Source: DASZQY01 sp963843565
GTDB lineage: Bacteria > Pseudomonadota > Alphaproteobacteria > Rhizobiales > Kaistiaceae
Direction: 5' to 3'
NCBI GenBank assembly: GCA_963843565.1
Contig: CAWJKY010000003.1
Coordinates: 1-64,000, forward strand
DNA: 64,000 nucleotides
Shown: positions 24,813 to 35,563 of the stretch, piece by piece
Layout: each line of letters starts with the position of its first letter
Numbering within the stretch: the stretch's first letter is position 1
Program-made: the position numbers and the translations under genes
The notes under the pieces: model-generated
Told to the model about the DNA's origin: nothing
What the model saw: only the letters and a program-made list of their open reading frames with translations
Databases searched by the model: none

Positions 24813-26204
24813 ATGGATCCGGTATTTCTCTCCCGACTTCAGTTCGCGTTCACCGTCGGCTTCCACATCGTCTTTCCGTCGTTCACGATCGGGCTTTCGG
24901 CCTACATCGCGACGCTTCTGGTGATGTGGCGGCGCAGCGGCCAGGAGCGCTACCGCACACTCGCGCGTTTCTGGACGCGCATCTTCGCGGTGTCGTTCGC
25001 CATGGGCGTGGTGTCCGGGCTGACGCTCTCCTACCAGTTCGGCACGAACTGGAGCGGCTTCTCGATGGTCGTCGGCAACGTCGTCGGCCCGCTGATCGGC
25101 TACGAGGTGCTGACCGCCTTCTTCCTCGAGGCGACCTTCCTCGGCATCATGCTGTTCGGCTGGAAGCGCGTGCCGCCGTGGCTGCACGTGACCTCCTCCA
25201 TTCTCGTAGCGGTCGGCACGCTGGGCTCGGCGTTCTGGATCCTGTCGGCCAACTCGTGGATGCAGTACCCGGCCGGCTACACACTGACCAACGGCATCGC
25301 CTATCCGGCCGACTGGCTGGCGGCGATCTTCAACCCGACCTTCCCGTGGCGCTTCGTCCACATGGTGACGGCCGCCTACCTGACCACCTCGTTCGTGGTG
25401 CTGGCGGTCGGCGCGCGGCTGCTGCTCGCCGGCAAGTACGAGGACAACGCCCGCACCATGCTCAAGATGGGCGTCGCGCTCGCCGCGGTGCTGGCGCCGC
25501 TGCAGCTTCTGATCGGCGACCAGCACGGGCTCGACGTCGCCAAGTATCAGCCGGCCAAGCTCGCCGCGATCGAGGCGCACTGGGACAGCGATCAGACCAA
25601 CGTGCCGTTCGTGCTCTTCGCCATTCCCAACGACCAGGCTGAGCGCAACGATTTCGCGATCGACATTCCAAGCGCCGGCAGCCTGCTCATCACCCATTCG
25701 CTGGACGGCAAGTTCCAGGGCATGAAGCAGATCGCCCCCGCCGACCGGCCGCACATCGCCTGGCCGTTCTTCGCCTTCCGCATCATGGTCGGCATCGGCC
25801 TCGCCATGATCGTGGTGGCGCTGTGGGGCGCGTTCCAGTGGTGGCGGGGCAAGCTCGAGGACGACCGCCTGTTCCTGCGCATCGCGGCGCTGTCGTGGCC
25901 GTTCGGGTTCATCGCCATCCTGTCGGGGTGGACGGTCGCCGAAACCGGGCGACAGCCGTGGCTGGTGCAGGGAATCCTGCGAACGCTCGACGCCGCCTCG
26001 CCGGTGCCGGGCGCCGCCGTCGCCACGACGTTGGTGCTCTTCCTGATCGTCTACGGGATCGTGTTTGCCGCCGGCATCTACTACATGAACCGGCTCATCA
26101 ACCGCGGCCCGACCGGCGAAGGCGCCGAAGTCGAGGGCGTCGCCAGCCGGCCGATCTCGGCGGCCGGCGGTGCCGGACGTGAAGTCATGGGAGGGCAGGG
26201 CTGA
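24813..26204 (+). CDS. cioA: Cytochrome bd-type (cyanide-insensitive class) quinol oxidase subunit I
   Basis: A 463-residue membrane protein with about nine helices and the bd-oxidase subunit I pattern. His18 in the first helix matches the high-spin haem b595 ligand, WRFVHM supplies a second axial His, and GWTVAETGRQPW is the conserved loop late in the protein. The quinol-binding Q loop is short, as in CioA rather than E. coli CydA. It oxidises quinol and reduces oxygen without pumping protons. Its stop overlaps the cioB start (TGATG). No cydDC or cydX gene is seen. Confidence 0.93.
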   Translation: MDPVFLSRLQFAFTVGFHIVFPSFTIGLSAYIATLLVMWRRSGQERYRTLARFWTRIFAVSFAMGVVSGLTLSYQFGTNWSGFSMVVGNVVGPLIGYEVLTAFFLEATFLGIMLFGWKRVPPWLHVTSSILVAVGTLGSAFWILSANSWMQYPAGYTLTNGIAYPADWLAAIFNPTFPWRFVHMVTAAYLTTSFVVLAVGARLLLAGKYEDNARTMLKMGVALAAVLAPLQLLIGDQHGLDVAKYQPAKLAAIEAHWDSDQTNVPFVLFAIPNDQAERNDFAIDIPSAGSLLITHSLDGKFQGMKQIAPADRPHIAWPFFAFRIMVGIGLAMIVVALWGAFQWWRGKLEDDRLFLRIAALSWPFGFIAILSGWTVAETGRQPWLVQGILRTLDAASPVPGAAVATTLVLFLIVYGIVFAAGIYYMNRLINRGPTGEGAEVEGVASRPISAAGGAGREVMGGQG

Positions 26205-27217
26205 TGGACTTCCTCACCTTCTATCTGCCGGTCATCTGGGCGATCCTGATCGCCACCGGCGTCGTGCTCTACGTCATCCTCGACGGGTTCGACCTCGGCA
26301 TCGGCATCCTGTTCCCGACCACATCGAAGGAGAGCGAGCGGGACGAGATGATGAACTCGGTGGCGCCCTTCTGGGACGGCAACGAGACGTGGCTGATCCT
26401 CGGCGGCGGCGGCCTGTGGGTCGCCTTCCCGCAGGCCTACGCGGTCATCATGCCGGCGTTCTACATCCCGATCATCGTCATGCTGCTGTCGCTGATCCTG
26501 CGCGGCGTGTCGTTCGAGTTCCGCCACGTCGCCAAGCCCAACCACGCCATGTGGGACTTCGCGTTCGCCGGCGGTTCGATCGTCGCCGCCTTCGCGCAGG
26601 GCGTCGTCCTCGGCGGGCTCATCCAGGGCATCACCGTGGTCGACGGCAAGTTCGGCGGCGGCCCGTTCGACTGGCTGACGCCGTTCGCGATCCTCACCGG
26701 CGTCGGGCTGGTGGCGGGCTACGGTCTGCTCGGCGCCACGTGGCTCATCTCCAAGACGGAGGGCGCCGTCAGGGCGCGGGCGCGTCAGCAGGCGCAGGTG
26801 CTGCTCATCGTGGTGCTGGCGTTCATCGCGGCGGTCAGCCTGTGGACGCCGCTCGGCATCGAGCGGATCTCGCAGCGCTGGTTCGCGACGCCCAACATCT
26901 ACTTCCTGTGGCTGGTGCCGGTCCTCACCCTGCTGGTCGCCTACTACGTGTGGCAGGGGCTCCAGAAGGATCGCGAGTACACGCCGTTCGTCGGCACGAT
27001 CGGGCTGTTCCTGCTCGCCTATCTCGGGCTCGGCATCTCGACGTTCCCCTATCTGGTGCCGCCGACGCTGACGGTGTGGGATACCGCCGCCGTGCCCGAC
27101 AGCCAGGTGTTCACGCTGATCGGCGCGGTGATCATGCTGCCGATCATCCTCGCCTACTTCGCGTTCGTGTTCTGGACGTTCCGGGGCAAGGTGACCGCCG
27201 AGGGCGGGTACCACTAG
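26204..27217 (+). CDS. cioB: Cytochrome bd-type quinol oxidase subunit II
   Basis: A 337-residue membrane protein with about eight helices. The opening YVILDGFDLGIGIL and the WDGNETWLILGGGGLW segment are the family hallmarks, with FEFRH and a WLTPFAILTG stretch beyond. It is the partner of the subunit I encoded directly upstream and is translationally coupled to it. A strong intrinsic terminator follows 30 bases after the stop. Confidence 0.94.
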   Translation: MDFLTFYLPVIWAILIATGVVLYVILDGFDLGIGILFPTTSKESERDEMMNSVAPFWDGNETWLILGGGGLWVAFPQAYAVIMPAFYIPIIVMLLSLILRGVSFEFRHVAKPNHAMWDFAFAGGSIVAAFAQGVVLGGLIQGITVVDGKFGGGPFDWLTPFAILTGVGLVAGYGLLGATWLISKTEGAVRARARQQAQVLLIVVLAFIAAVSLWTPLGIERISQRWFATPNIYFLWLVPVLTLLVAYYVWQGLQKDREYTPFVGTIGLFLLAYLGLGISTFPYLVPPTLTVWDTAAVPDSQVFTLIGAVIMLPIILAYFAFVFWTFRGKVTAEGGYH

Positions 27218-27247
27218 GGGCCCGCCTTACCAATCCTCGCAGGTCTC

Positions 27248-27286
27248 AAAGGGCCCGTCCCGATCCCAGGGGCGGGCCTTTTCCTT
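27248..27286 (+). terminator. Rho-independent terminator after cioAB
   Basis: A GC-rich stem (AAGGGCCCGTCCC paired with GGGGCGGGCCTT, one G-U) with a seven-base loop is followed by TTTTCCTTTT. It closes the cioAB operon and insulates the sahR unit. Confidence 0.88.
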
Positions 27287-27357
27287 TTCTAAATCAGGCT
27301 CTTGCGATGCTGGATCGGCGGCCCCTTCATACGTGATTGCCATGCGGCGCCATAAGG

Positions 27358-27375
27358 TATAAGGATATCTTTATA
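27358..27375 (+). promoter_or_regulatory. SahR-type operator
   Basis: TATAAGGATATCTTTATA is an 18-bp palindrome with one mismatch, centred on GATATC, and sits 20 bases before the GTG of the ArsR-methyltransferase regulator gene. It resembles the AT-rich palindromes described for SahR in methionine-cycle operons. It would give autorepression plus control of metF and metH. Confidence 0.75.
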
Positions 27376-27395
27376 TCTCGCAGCGGAGGCGACGC

Positions 27396-28388
27396 GTGGC
27401 CCCGACCGAAAGCCTCAATCTGGACAGTGTCATCGGCGCCCTGAAGGCGGCCGGGGAGGTCACCCGTTTCCGGATTCTGACCCTGCTCCGCCACGCCGAG
27501 CTGACGGTCAAGGATCTCACCGCCATCCTCGGCCAGTCGCAGCCGCGCATCTCCCGCCATCTGAAGCTGTTGGCGGAGGCGCGCCTGATCGACCGCTACC
27601 CGGAAGGCGCCTGGGTCTTCTACCGCCTGTCCGACGAGACCTCCGCCCATCGCTTCGCCGACGACCTGTTCGGGCTGGTCGATGCCGCCGACCCGGTGCT
27701 GCAACGCGATCGCGAGCGGCTGGTGGAGGTCAAGCGCGAGCACGCCGAGACGGCGGGCCGCTACTTCGCCGCGCACGCCGGGGAGTGGGATTCGATCCGC
27801 GCGCTGCACATCGCCGACAAGGCGGTCGAGGCCGCGATCGTCGAAGCCATCGGCACGCGGCCCTTCGACAGCCTGCTCGACCTCGGCACCGGTACCGGCC
27901 GCATGCTCGAGCTGCTGGCGCCGCTCTACGCGCGCGCCGTGGGCGTCGATACGTCGAGCGCCATGCTCGCGGTCGCGCGCGCCAATCTCGATCGCGCCGG
28001 CGTCAACAGCGCCCACGTCCGCCTCGCCGATATCCAGAACCTGCCGTTCGCCCGCAACACCTTCGACGTAGTCACCATCCATCAGGTGCTCCATTACCTG
28101 GGCGAGCCGGAGCGCGCCATCAACGAGGCGGCCCGGGTGCTCCGGCCTGGCGGACGTCTGCTGATCGTCGATTTCGCGCCGCACGATCTTGAGTTCCTGC
28201 GCGAGAAGCACGCCCACCGCCGTCTGGGTTTCGCGGCGGAACCAATGCGCCAGTGGATCGAGGGTCCGGGTCTGGCGCTGGAATCGGTGAAGACGCTGGC
28301 GCCCGGCGAGAAGGGCAAGCTGACCGTGTCGCTGTGGCTCGCCAAGGACCGGCGCATCGCGGTCGCCGGCGCGCTGGAGGTGGCGTGA
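27396..28388 (+). CDS. sahR: SahR: ArsR-type HTH fused to a SAM-methyltransferase-like domain
   Basis: A 330-residue fusion. Residues 10-90 are an ArsR/SmtB winged helix (EVTRFRILTLLRHAEL, QSQPRISRHLKLL, the recognition helix). Residues 145-290 are a class I methyltransferase fold (LLDLGTGTGRMLELL, GVDTSSAML). In SahR regulators the methylase-like part senses S-adenosylhomocysteine and releases DNA when it rises. Leading a metF-metH operon and having a near-perfect palindrome before its GTG start fit that role. The ribosome site CGGAGG is seven bases upstream. The stop overlaps metF (TGATG). Confidence 0.88.
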   Translation: MAPTESLNLDSVIGALKAAGEVTRFRILTLLRHAELTVKDLTAILGQSQPRISRHLKLLAEARLIDRYPEGAWVFYRLSDETSAHRFADDLFGLVDAADPVLQRDRERLVEVKREHAETAGRYFAAHAGEWDSIRALHIADKAVEAAIVEAIGTRPFDSLLDLGTGTGRMLELLAPLYARAVGVDTSSAMLAVARANLDRAGVNSAHVRLADIQNLPFARNTFDVVTIHQVLHYLGEPERAINEAARVLRPGGRLLIVDFAPHDLEFLREKHAHRRLGFAAEPMRQWIEGPGLALESVKTLAPGEKGKLTVSLWLAKDRRIAVAGALEVA

Positions 28389-29323
28389 TGAACCCTGCCG
28401 CCCCGATATCTCCGGCCGCCTCGGCGCGCGCCAGCCGCACAATCGGCGCCGATCCGGCCTTGAGCGTGTCCTTCGAGTTCTTCCCGCCCAAGACCGAGGA
28501 GATGGAGCAGACGCTGTGGCGCTCGATCGAGCGTCTGGCGCCGCTGGCGCCGTCGTTCGTGTCGGTGACCTACGGGGCGGGCGGCTCGACGCGCGAGCGC
28601 ACCCACGCCACGGTCAAGCGCATCCTCGCCGAGACTGCCCTGAAGCCGGCCGCGCATCTCACCTGCGTGGCCGCCACCCGCGACGAGATCGACGCGGTGG
28701 TCGACGCCTATGCGGCCATCGGCGTCCGCCACATCGTGGCGCTCCGCGGCGACCCGGTTAACGGCATCGGCACCCCCTACGAGCCGACGCCGGGCGGCTA
28801 TACCTACGCCGCCGATCTCGTCGGCGGGATCAAGCGCCGCCATCCCGCGATGCAGGTGTCGGTGTCGGGCTACCCCGAGCGTCATCCGGAAAGCGCCGAC
28901 TGGTCGGTCGAGATCGACAATCTCAAGCGCAAGGTTGACGGCGGCGCCGACCGCATCATCACCCAGTTCTTCTTCGACAACGACCTCTACGAGGCCTATG
29001 TCGAGCGCGTCCGCGCTGCCGGCATCGACCTGCCGGTCGTGCCGGGCATCATTCCCGTCCATTCGTTCAAGGCGGTCTCCCGTTTCGCGGGCAAGATCGG
29101 GGCGTCCATGCCGGGCTGGCTCGCGCATCGCTTCGAGGGCCTCGACGACGATCCCGCCACGCGCCAACTGGTCGCCGCCGCGGTCGCGTCCGAACAGGTG
29201 CTCGATCTGGTCGATCGGGGCGTGTCCGACTTCCACTTCTCCACCATGAACCGCGCCGATCTCGTCTACGCCATCTGCCATCTGCTCGGCATGCGGGCCG
29301 CCGCCACGGAGGCCGACGCATGA
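28388..29323 (+). CDS. metF: 5,10-methylenetetrahydrofolate reductase
   Basis: A 311-residue FAD enzyme that reduces methylene-THF to methyl-THF, the methyl donor for methionine synthase encoded downstream. Family hallmarks are SFEFFPPKTEEME at the start, SVTYGAGGSTRERT, ALRGDP and ITQFFFDND, with a C-terminal VSDFHFSTMNR. It is translationally coupled to sahR and to the VOC gene (ATGA), consistent with one transcript. A 20-residue Ala/Ser-rich N-terminal extension precedes the barrel. Confidence 0.96.
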   Translation: MNPAAPISPAASARASRTIGADPALSVSFEFFPPKTEEMEQTLWRSIERLAPLAPSFVSVTYGAGGSTRERTHATVKRILAETALKPAAHLTCVAATRDEIDAVVDAYAAIGVRHIVALRGDPVNGIGTPYEPTPGGYTYAADLVGGIKRRHPAMQVSVSGYPERHPESADWSVEIDNLKRKVDGGADRIITQFFFDNDLYEAYVERVRAAGIDLPVVPGIIPVHSFKAVSRFAGKIGASMPGWLAHRFEGLDDDPATRQLVAAAVASEQVLDLVDRGVSDFHFSTMNRADLVYAICHLLGMRAAATEADA

Positions 29324-29697
29324 GTGACGCCCCGGTCATCTCGGCCATCGACCATGTCCAGCTCGCCGTGCCGGTCGGCAGCGAGCAGGCGTGCCGCGAT
29401 TTCTACGTTGGCGTCCTTGGCCTTGCGGAGATTCCGCGCCCGGTGGAAGGCGCCGGGCGCGCGATCCTGTGGGTGCGGGTCGGCGGGCAGGAGATGCACT
29501 TCCGCCCCGATCCGGATTTCGCCGCCGGCGCGTTCGCCCACCCCGGTTTCCTGGTCAGCGACGTCGACGGGCTCGCCGAGCGCCTCACCGCCGCCGGCTA
29601 CGAAGTCAGCCGCCAGCAGTCGGTCGGCCCCGGCCGCTTCCACACCCGCGACCCCTTCGGCAACCGGCTGGAGTTTCTTCAGGCGAAGGAGAGTTGA
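29320..29697 (+). CDS. VOC (glyoxalase/bleomycin-resistance fold) protein
   Basis: A 125-residue protein of two beta-alpha-beta-beta-beta units in the vicinal-oxygen-chelate fold: IDHVQLAVPVGSEQACRDFY, a MHFRP strand, then DPFGNRLEFLQ at the end. It overlaps metF by four bases (ATGA), so it is co-translated with the methionine operon, though no methionine role is known to me. Substrate and metal cannot be read from sequence. Confidence 0.82.
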   Translation: MSDAPVISAIDHVQLAVPVGSEQACRDFYVGVLGLAEIPRPVEGAGRAILWVRVGGQEMHFRPDPDFAAGAFAHPGFLVSDVDGLAERLTAAGYEVSRQQSVGPGRFHTRDPFGNRLEFLQAKES

Positions 29698-29743
29698 ATT
29701 CTGGTCAGTCTGGTCATATTTATAGTCAGAATGGTCAGAATTC
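29696..29743 (+). promoter_or_regulatory. Operator/promoter region of the phd-vapC module
   Basis: This AT-richer stretch has GAATTCTG (29696-29703) and CAGAATTC (29736-29743) as an inverted repeat, and TGGTCA three times between and within them (29702, 29711, 29732). Repeats of this kind are typical autoregulatory sites for Phd/YefM antitoxins. It begins at the VOC stop codon, so the module carries its own control region inside the met operon. Confidence 0.6.
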
Positions 29744-29753
29744 GGAGATTCCC

Positions 29754-30014
29754 ATGAAGACATGGCAGGTCCAGGAAGCCAAGGCCCACCTCAGCGAGGT
29801 GATCGAGTTGGCCCAGCGCGACGGTCCCCAGACCATCACGCGCCACGGCAAGCCGCGCGCCGTCGTGCTGTCGGCCGAGGCCTACGCGGCTCTCTCGGAG
29901 AAGAAGACGCCGAAGCCAGATTTCAAGGACTGCCTGCTGAACGAGGGGCCGAAGTTCGACGACTTCGAGATCGAACGCGACAAGGACACCGGTCGTGACA
30001 TCGAGCTCGAATGA
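29754..30014 (+). CDS. Phd/YefM-family antitoxin
   Basis: An 86-residue protein with the Phd/YefM N-terminal DNA-binding fold: MKTWQVQEAKAHLSEVIELA, then TRHGKPRAVVLSAEAYAAL. An acidic, presumably unfolded C-terminus would wrap the toxin. It has its own operator-like repeats. It overlaps the start of the damaged vapC by 20 bases. The antitoxin reading frame is intact although its toxin partner is not. Confidence 0.9.
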   Translation: MKTWQVQEAKAHLSEVIELAQRDGPQTITRHGKPRAVVLSAEAYAALSEKKTPKPDFKDCLLNEGPKFDDFEIERDKDTGRDIELE

Positions 30015-30428
30015 CGGCCGCTACCTGCTCGACACCAACGTGGTGTCGGAGGCAAGGCGGCGCCAGCCGGCCCATGAAGGTCGGTGCTTTTCTCGACGCG
30101 CTGGATGCGGAGCAGATGTTTGTGAGCGTGCTGACTATCGGAGAGCTGCGAAAGGGCGCCGAGCTGCGGCGGCGCGTTCGGACGCGGTCGCTGCCGAGCG
30201 TCTTCGAAATGGATTTCCGAGGTCGAAGACCGCTTTATGCGAGCCGGACTCCTTCCGGTCGACCGGGCGGTTGCCGATCTCTGGGGCCGGCTCGCCGCCG
30301 CCCGCCCGCGCGCGACGGTCGACACCCTGATCGCCGCCACGGCCATCGTCCGCGACCTCACCCTGGTCACCCGCAACACCCGCGACGTCGCCGACACCGG
30401 CGCCGCGTTCATCAACCCGTGGGAATGA
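29995..30428 (+). pseudogene. vapC (PIN-domain) toxin broken by three frameshifts
   Basis: Pieces of one VapC toxin lie in order but in different frames. GTG at 29995 gives DGRYLLDTNVVSEARR with the first catalytic Asp. The next frame gives VGAFLDALDAEQMFVSVLTI and GELRKGAELRR. The first frame returns for SDAVAAERLRN. The third frame gives the rest, with VDTLIAATAIVRDLTLVTRN and the end AAFINPWE. The switches are near 30070, 30170 and 30210. Joined, they make a normal-length PIN toxin of about 140 residues. As written no active RNase can be made. The end overlaps metH1 by four bases. Confidence 0.88.
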
Positions 30429-31503
30429 GTATCGCCATGAGCATCACGCACCCCGACGCCGAAGCCCGCCTGCGCGCCGCCGCCGCCAAGCGCATCCTGG
30501 TGCTCGACGGCGCCATGGGCACCATGATCCAGGCGCGCAAGTTCACCGAGGCGGATTTCCGCGGCGAGCGCTTCAAGGACTGGCCGCAGGACCTGCGCGG
30601 CAACAACGACCTCCTGATCCTCACCCAGCCGGATGCCATCCGCCAGATGCACGTCGACTATCTCCACGCTGGCGCCGACATCGTGGAGTCGAATACCTTC
30701 GCCTCGACGCGCATCGCGCAGGCCGATTACGGCCTGGAGGACTACGCCTACGAGCTGAACAAGGAAGGTGCGCGGCTGGCCCGCGAGGCCGCCGACATCG
30801 TCACCGCCGAGACGCCCGACCGGCCGCGGTTCGTCGCCGGCGCGATCGGGCCGACCAACCGTTCGGCGTCGATCTCGCCGGACGTCAACAATCCGGGCTT
30901 CCGCAACGTGTCCTTCGACGATCTCGTCGCGGCCTACGGCGAGGCGGCGCGCGGGCTGATCGACGGCGGCGCCGACATCATCCTGTTCGAGACCGTTTTC
31001 GATACCCTCAACGCCAAGGCGGGGATCGTTGCGGTGGAGGAAGCCTTCGCCGAGAAGGGCGTCCGTCTGCCGATCATGATTTCCGGCACGATCACCGATC
31101 TTTCCGGCCGCACGCTTTCCGGCCAGACGCCGGCGGCGTTCTGGAATTCGGTGCGCCACGGCAAGCCGCTCACCATCGGGCTCAACTGCGCGCTCGGTGC
31201 CAGGGAGATGCGCGCCCACATCGCCGAGATCGCAAAGGTCGCCGACACCTTCGTGTGCGCCTATCCGAACGCCGGGCTGCCCAACGAGTTCGGCGAATAC
31301 GACGAGAGTCCGGAGGCGATGGCCGGCATGCTCGGCGAGTTCGCCCGCTCCGGTCTGGTCAACATCGTCGGCGGCTGCTGCGGCACGACCCCCGACCATG
31401 TCCAGGCCATCGCCGAGGCGGTCGAGGGCGTGGCGCCGCGCACCATCCCCGAGATCGAACCGCGCCTCCGTCTCTCCGGCCTCGAGCCGTTCGAAGTCGC
31501 CGC

Positions 31504-31507
<4 letters not shown>
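30425..31507 (+). CDS. metH1: Methionine synthase, homocysteine-binding module (first half of split MetH)
   Basis: A 360-residue homocysteine S-methyltransferase barrel: ILVLDGAMGTMIQ near the start, FETVFDTLNAKA, and the zinc-binding cysteines Cys255 (GLNCALG) and Cys318-Cys319 (VGGCCGTTPDH). It corresponds to the N-terminal module of full MetH and must work with the separate protein encoded next, since it has no folate or cobalamin domain. The start could be ATG 30425, overlapping the vapC stop, or ATG 30437. The stop overlaps the next gene (ATGA). Confidence 0.93.
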
Positions 31508-34179
<2,672 letters not shown>

Positions 34180-34188
34180 GGGTGGGGT

Positions 34189-34680
34189 TCAGGACCGCCG
34201 CGAGCCCTGGACCTTCACGAGCTTCTCGCGCTCTTCAGTCCAGATGACCGCGATCCGGTCGAAGAAATCGAGGAGGACATCGAGCTCCTTGTCGGTGTAG
34301 CGCGACGTCAGCCGGTTCCCCGCCTTGCGCAGCGACCCGAACAGGTCCGTCAGCCTCGCGGTCGCGCCCTTGGTGAGAACGACCAGCGTGCCGCGCCGGT
34401 CGCGCGGGTTGGGGCGGCGCTCGATCAGTCCGCTCCGTTCCAGCCGGTCGAGCATCGCGGTGGTCGCGCCGGAGCTGAGGCCGGTGTGGCGCGCGATTTC
34501 CGAAGGTGTCGACAGCCCCCGGTAGACCACCAGCGACAGACATTCCATGTCGGTGACGTTGACGCCGAGGATTTCCCCGACGACGTGGTGAAAGAGCACC
34601 GTGCCGAAAGTGAATTCGCGGGCGGCGGCCATCACCTGCGCGATTCTTTCGGTGCGCTGAATCCTGATCATGGCGCCCAT
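34189..34680 (-). CDS. MarR-family regulator
   Basis: A 163-residue winged-helix regulator: the HTH near TPSEIARHTGLSSGATTAML, followed by the wing RRPNPRDRRGTLVVLT. ATG 34680 is used because the upstream in-frame TTG lacks support; GGAGC lies about 13 bases before. It faces away from the gene at 34780, with two palindromes between them, the standard layout for a MarR protein repressing itself and a divergent target. Confidence 0.88.
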   Translation of the reverse strand: MGAMIRIQRTERIAQVMAAAREFTFGTVLFHHVVGEILGVNVTDMECLSLVVYRGLSTPSEIARHTGLSSGATTAMLDRLERSGLIERRPNPRDRRGTLVVLTKGATARLTDLFGSLRKAGNRLTSRYTDKELDVLLDFFDRIAVIWTEEREKLVKVQGSRRS

Positions 34681-34704
34681 CGTTGACGGTTGCTCCAAAG
34701 TGGA

Positions 34705-34751
34705 GTCTCTCTATATTCGAGACAAAGCCCTGACGCAAATGCGTTCGTCAG
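34705..34751. promoter_or_regulatory. Candidate MarR operators in the divergent intergenic region
   Basis: Two inverted repeats lie between the divergent genes: GTCTC-N9-GAGAC (34705-34723) spanning a TATATT element, and CTGACG...CGTCAG (34730-34751) enclosing ACGCA-AA-TGCGT. Either or both could bind the MarR dimer. Confidence 0.5.
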
Positions 34752-34779
34752 GTCAGGTTCGTTTCCGTGGGGCGGTGCA

Positions 34780-35250
34780 GTGCCCGACAAACCAGCTCCC
34801 TCCGATGTTCTGGCGAGGCAGAGCGGTCGCCTGCTGCAGGTCGGCGTCATTCTGCTGCTCGCGACGTCGTTCTGGGGCTTCTTCTTCCCTGCGCTGGCGT
34901 CGCCGGCCCTTGGCCTGTCGGTTCACAAGCTGGCTTCGCTGGAGGCCGTGCTGCTTCTGGCCCTGGGCGCGGTCTGGCATCGCCTGACCCTTGGCGAAGG
35001 CGCGTCGCGGACGGCGTTCTGGCTGCTGCTCTACTCGGCGTTCGCCATCCTCGCGGCGTATACGCTGGCAGCCATCTGGGGCGCCGGCAACGAAACCATG
35101 CCACTGGCGGCCGGGGCCGCCCGGGGCAGCGCCCTTGAAGAGATCACGATCAAGGTCGTGTCCTATTCATCCGGGCCGACGAGCATCGTCGCCTTCGGCC
35201 TGATCCTGTGGGGGCTGCGCATGGGAGAGCGATGGCGCGGCGCCCACTAG
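34780..35250 (+). CDS. Hydroxylaminobenzene mutase-like membrane protein
   Basis: A 156-residue protein with four hydrophobic helices. The layout and motifs (RQSGRLLQVGVILLL, GLSVHKLASLEAVLLLALGA, AAIWGAG, and a final helix ending ILWGLR) resemble HabA/HabB hydroxylaminobenzene mutases and their uncharacterised relatives. A catalytic role is not assured. GTG 34780 follows a GGGGCGG ribosome-site-like run; the frame is open upstream but crosses the MarR operators. It is probably the target of the divergent MarR regulator. Confidence 0.65.
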   Translation: MPDKPAPSDVLARQSGRLLQVGVILLLATSFWGFFFPALASPALGLSVHKLASLEAVLLLALGAVWHRLTLGEGASRTAFWLLLYSAFAILAAYTLAAIWGAGNETMPLAAGAARGSALEEITIKVVSYSSGPTSIVAFGLILWGLRMGERWRGAH

Positions 35251-35288
35251 CGGTGGCAACCGCCGCGGAACACCGGGAGGATGCTGCA

Positions 35289-35474
35289 ATGTCAATCAGT
35301 GCGTTTTCAAAGCTTGCCGCCGTCATCTTCACGGTGATGGCGCTGGGTCAACTTGGCCGCGCGGTTTCGGGGCTGACCCTCCAGGTCGGCACGTTCGGCG
35401 TGCCGAAGGCGCTCAGCTACCTGGCGTGCGTGGTGCTGGCCGTCCTCGCCTACCTTGGCTACGCGGCGCGCTGA
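35289..35474 (+). CDS. Small two-helix membrane protein
   Basis: A 61-residue protein with two hydrophobic helices (about 6-20 and 42-59) and a short polar loop. The ATG has GGGAGG eight bases upstream, which supports it as a real gene. It follows the HAB-mutase-like gene by 38 bases and is probably on the same MarR-controlled transcript. I do not recognise the family. Confidence 0.75.
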   Translation: MSISAFSKLAAVIFTVMALGQLGRAVSGLTLQVGTFGVPKALSYLACVVLAVLAYLGYAAR

Positions 35475-35563
35475 CCTCCTGCGTCCAGCGGCAATCTCAT
35501 TGGCAAACGTCACCGGCGGTGCCACCGTGCGAGCGGCCGATATGCCGGTGAGGAGGTCACTCC

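Noticed and set aside
27218..27395. A SAM or cobalamin riboswitch before the methionine operon
   Set aside because: The gap holds only the cioAB terminator, the SahR-type palindrome and the ribosome site; no riboswitch core could be found.
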